From Phoronis ovalis (taxonomy: Eukaryota; Phoronida; Phoronidae), in contig JAOXYB010019593.1 of the NCBI GenBank assembly GCA_028565635.1, positions 1 through 17,823 on the forward strand: DNA of 17,823 bases, given 5' to 3'. Below the pieces are notes generated by a model. That model ran no database searches, was not told the origin of the DNA, and saw only the letters and a program-made list of their open reading frames with translations. Below, one piece after another: positions 16,913 to 17,823 of this stretch (the first letter of the stretch is position 1; the number at the start of each line of letters is the position of its first letter). The position numbers and the translations under genes were made by a program.

Positions 16913-17574
16913 CTGAAATCAAGAAATAACATGGATTGTTTAAAATCGTTGTGAATTTTCGAATTACCTAGAACTTACGTAAGTGTTTGCTAATTACCAG
17001 GAGATCAAAGTTTGAATTATCTAGCTATGCCTCCCCTAGAAAATGAGCACCCTTACATGTACAATACGGAAACAGAAAGTCAGTGTTGTTTGATCATTGT
17101 CAGGTGTTTTATTTGCTGTAAAACTGATTTTTAATACTACAACAAAAAGAAGACCTTTGTCACAACTTGTTATATAATAAGTCAAATGTTTTTTTACCAT
17201 GATTAAAAACTTGTCATATAAAAAAATACCAATTTCAAGGAAATAAGATTTAATTTTAAAACTTTGTGTAAATCCAACAAATACATTGCCTTACTTTTCA
17301 GCTCCAATGGTGTTATTGCTCAACATGTCACTAAATTTCGTCTAAATTCTGATTGGTCCAAATATAAATTCAAAATCTCTGCCATAAAATAGCCCATTAA
17401 TTATTAATGTTTTTGGAAAACATATTTTTTAACATGAATGAAACTTAATATATAGTTTATTGTCACAGTAACATATTTTACAAAGCACATGGACAAATAC
17501 AAAAAAAAACAAACTAATAAACAATACTAAATAAAACTACTAAATAATATGTAAACTACAATATGATTATACTA
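16913..17574 (-). other. CutC upstream intron (part), no exon seen
   Basis: AT-rich DNA. I looked for the N-terminal CutC motif (E.C..S...A..GGADRIELC type) on the minus strand and did not find it, so the intron probably continues past the window edge. Confidence 0.5.
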
Positions 17575-17730
17575 TAGTATACAAATATATGTGCAAACCT
17601 GTATACACACGTATTCACATATACCCATGCATACCTGCATGTATGTGTCCATGTACATGGTAACATACACACACGTACACGCATATACATATACACACCT
17701 ACTACTAATATATATATGTGTACTTATATA
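17575..17730. repeat. Alternating TA/CA/TG simple repeat
   Basis: Imperfect ACATATAC, CATGTATG and ACACAC tracts over about 150 bases, with two ATATATATG clusters. Alternating purine-pyrimidine sequence of this kind is prone to slippage. Confidence 0.8.
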
Positions 17731-17823
17731 TCTAGTACAAACATTATTCAAATAGCAAAGAGCACTATAATGATTGCTGGGAGGACCTTATTTTGAACAT
17801 TTTAGATAAATATGTAGCAACTG

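Overview
The window looks like AT-rich nuclear DNA of an invertebrate animal. Genes are split into short exons by introns with GT...AG borders, AATAAA signals follow the terminal exons, and much of the rest is non-autonomous transposon sequence and fold-back repeats. The GC-rich repeat ends and a clear animal-type CutC gene suggest a marine invertebrate (a mollusc or similar lophotrochozoan is my guess), but the species cannot be fixed from sequence alone. There are no bacterial operons, CRISPR arrays or rRNA genes, and I recognised no tRNA.

Region 1 (1-4564, + strand) holds the 3' part of one gene in four exons (1-631, 958-1077, 2809-2977, 4087-4227). All three junctions agree in phase. The product is a single-pass membrane protein: a Thr/Ser-rich mucin-like stalk made of 18-residue tandem repeats, one membrane helix, and a cytoplasmic tail of about 145 residues with tyrosine and proline motifs. 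Intron 2 carries a repeat element. Two AATAAA signals follow the stop.

Region 2 (4565-11835) is mostly non-coding and repeat-rich. It has two neighbouring copies of a repeat family with CCCGGGGG termini at 6072-6628 and another at 10878-11270. A minus-strand first exon (6682-6897) encodes a signal peptide and what looks like the beginning of a NIDO domain. An unrecognised minus-strand ORF (8325-8597) starts inside the arm of an 859-bp inverted-repeat element (8587-9445). A near-perfect 280-bp hairpin element lies at 10600-10879.

Region 3 (11836-14156) is one 2.3-kb DNA transposon. It has 14-bp terminal inverted repeats and a 5-bp CTTAC duplication. Inside are direct and inverted internal repeats and an unexplained cargo ORF (12614-13033) that no transposase accompanies.

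Region 4 (14157-17823) holds the 3' four exons of a minus-strand CutC gene (16747-16912, 15531-15571, 15123-15292, 14528-14797). These join in phase to give 214 residues; the N-terminal exon or exons lie beyond the right edge. A possible + strand exon with a PPGGG motif sits in the largest CutC intron. The right edge is simple purine/pyrimidine-alternating repeat. I found no obvious functional link between the mucin-like gene, the NIDO exon and CutC, and no new multi-gene system.
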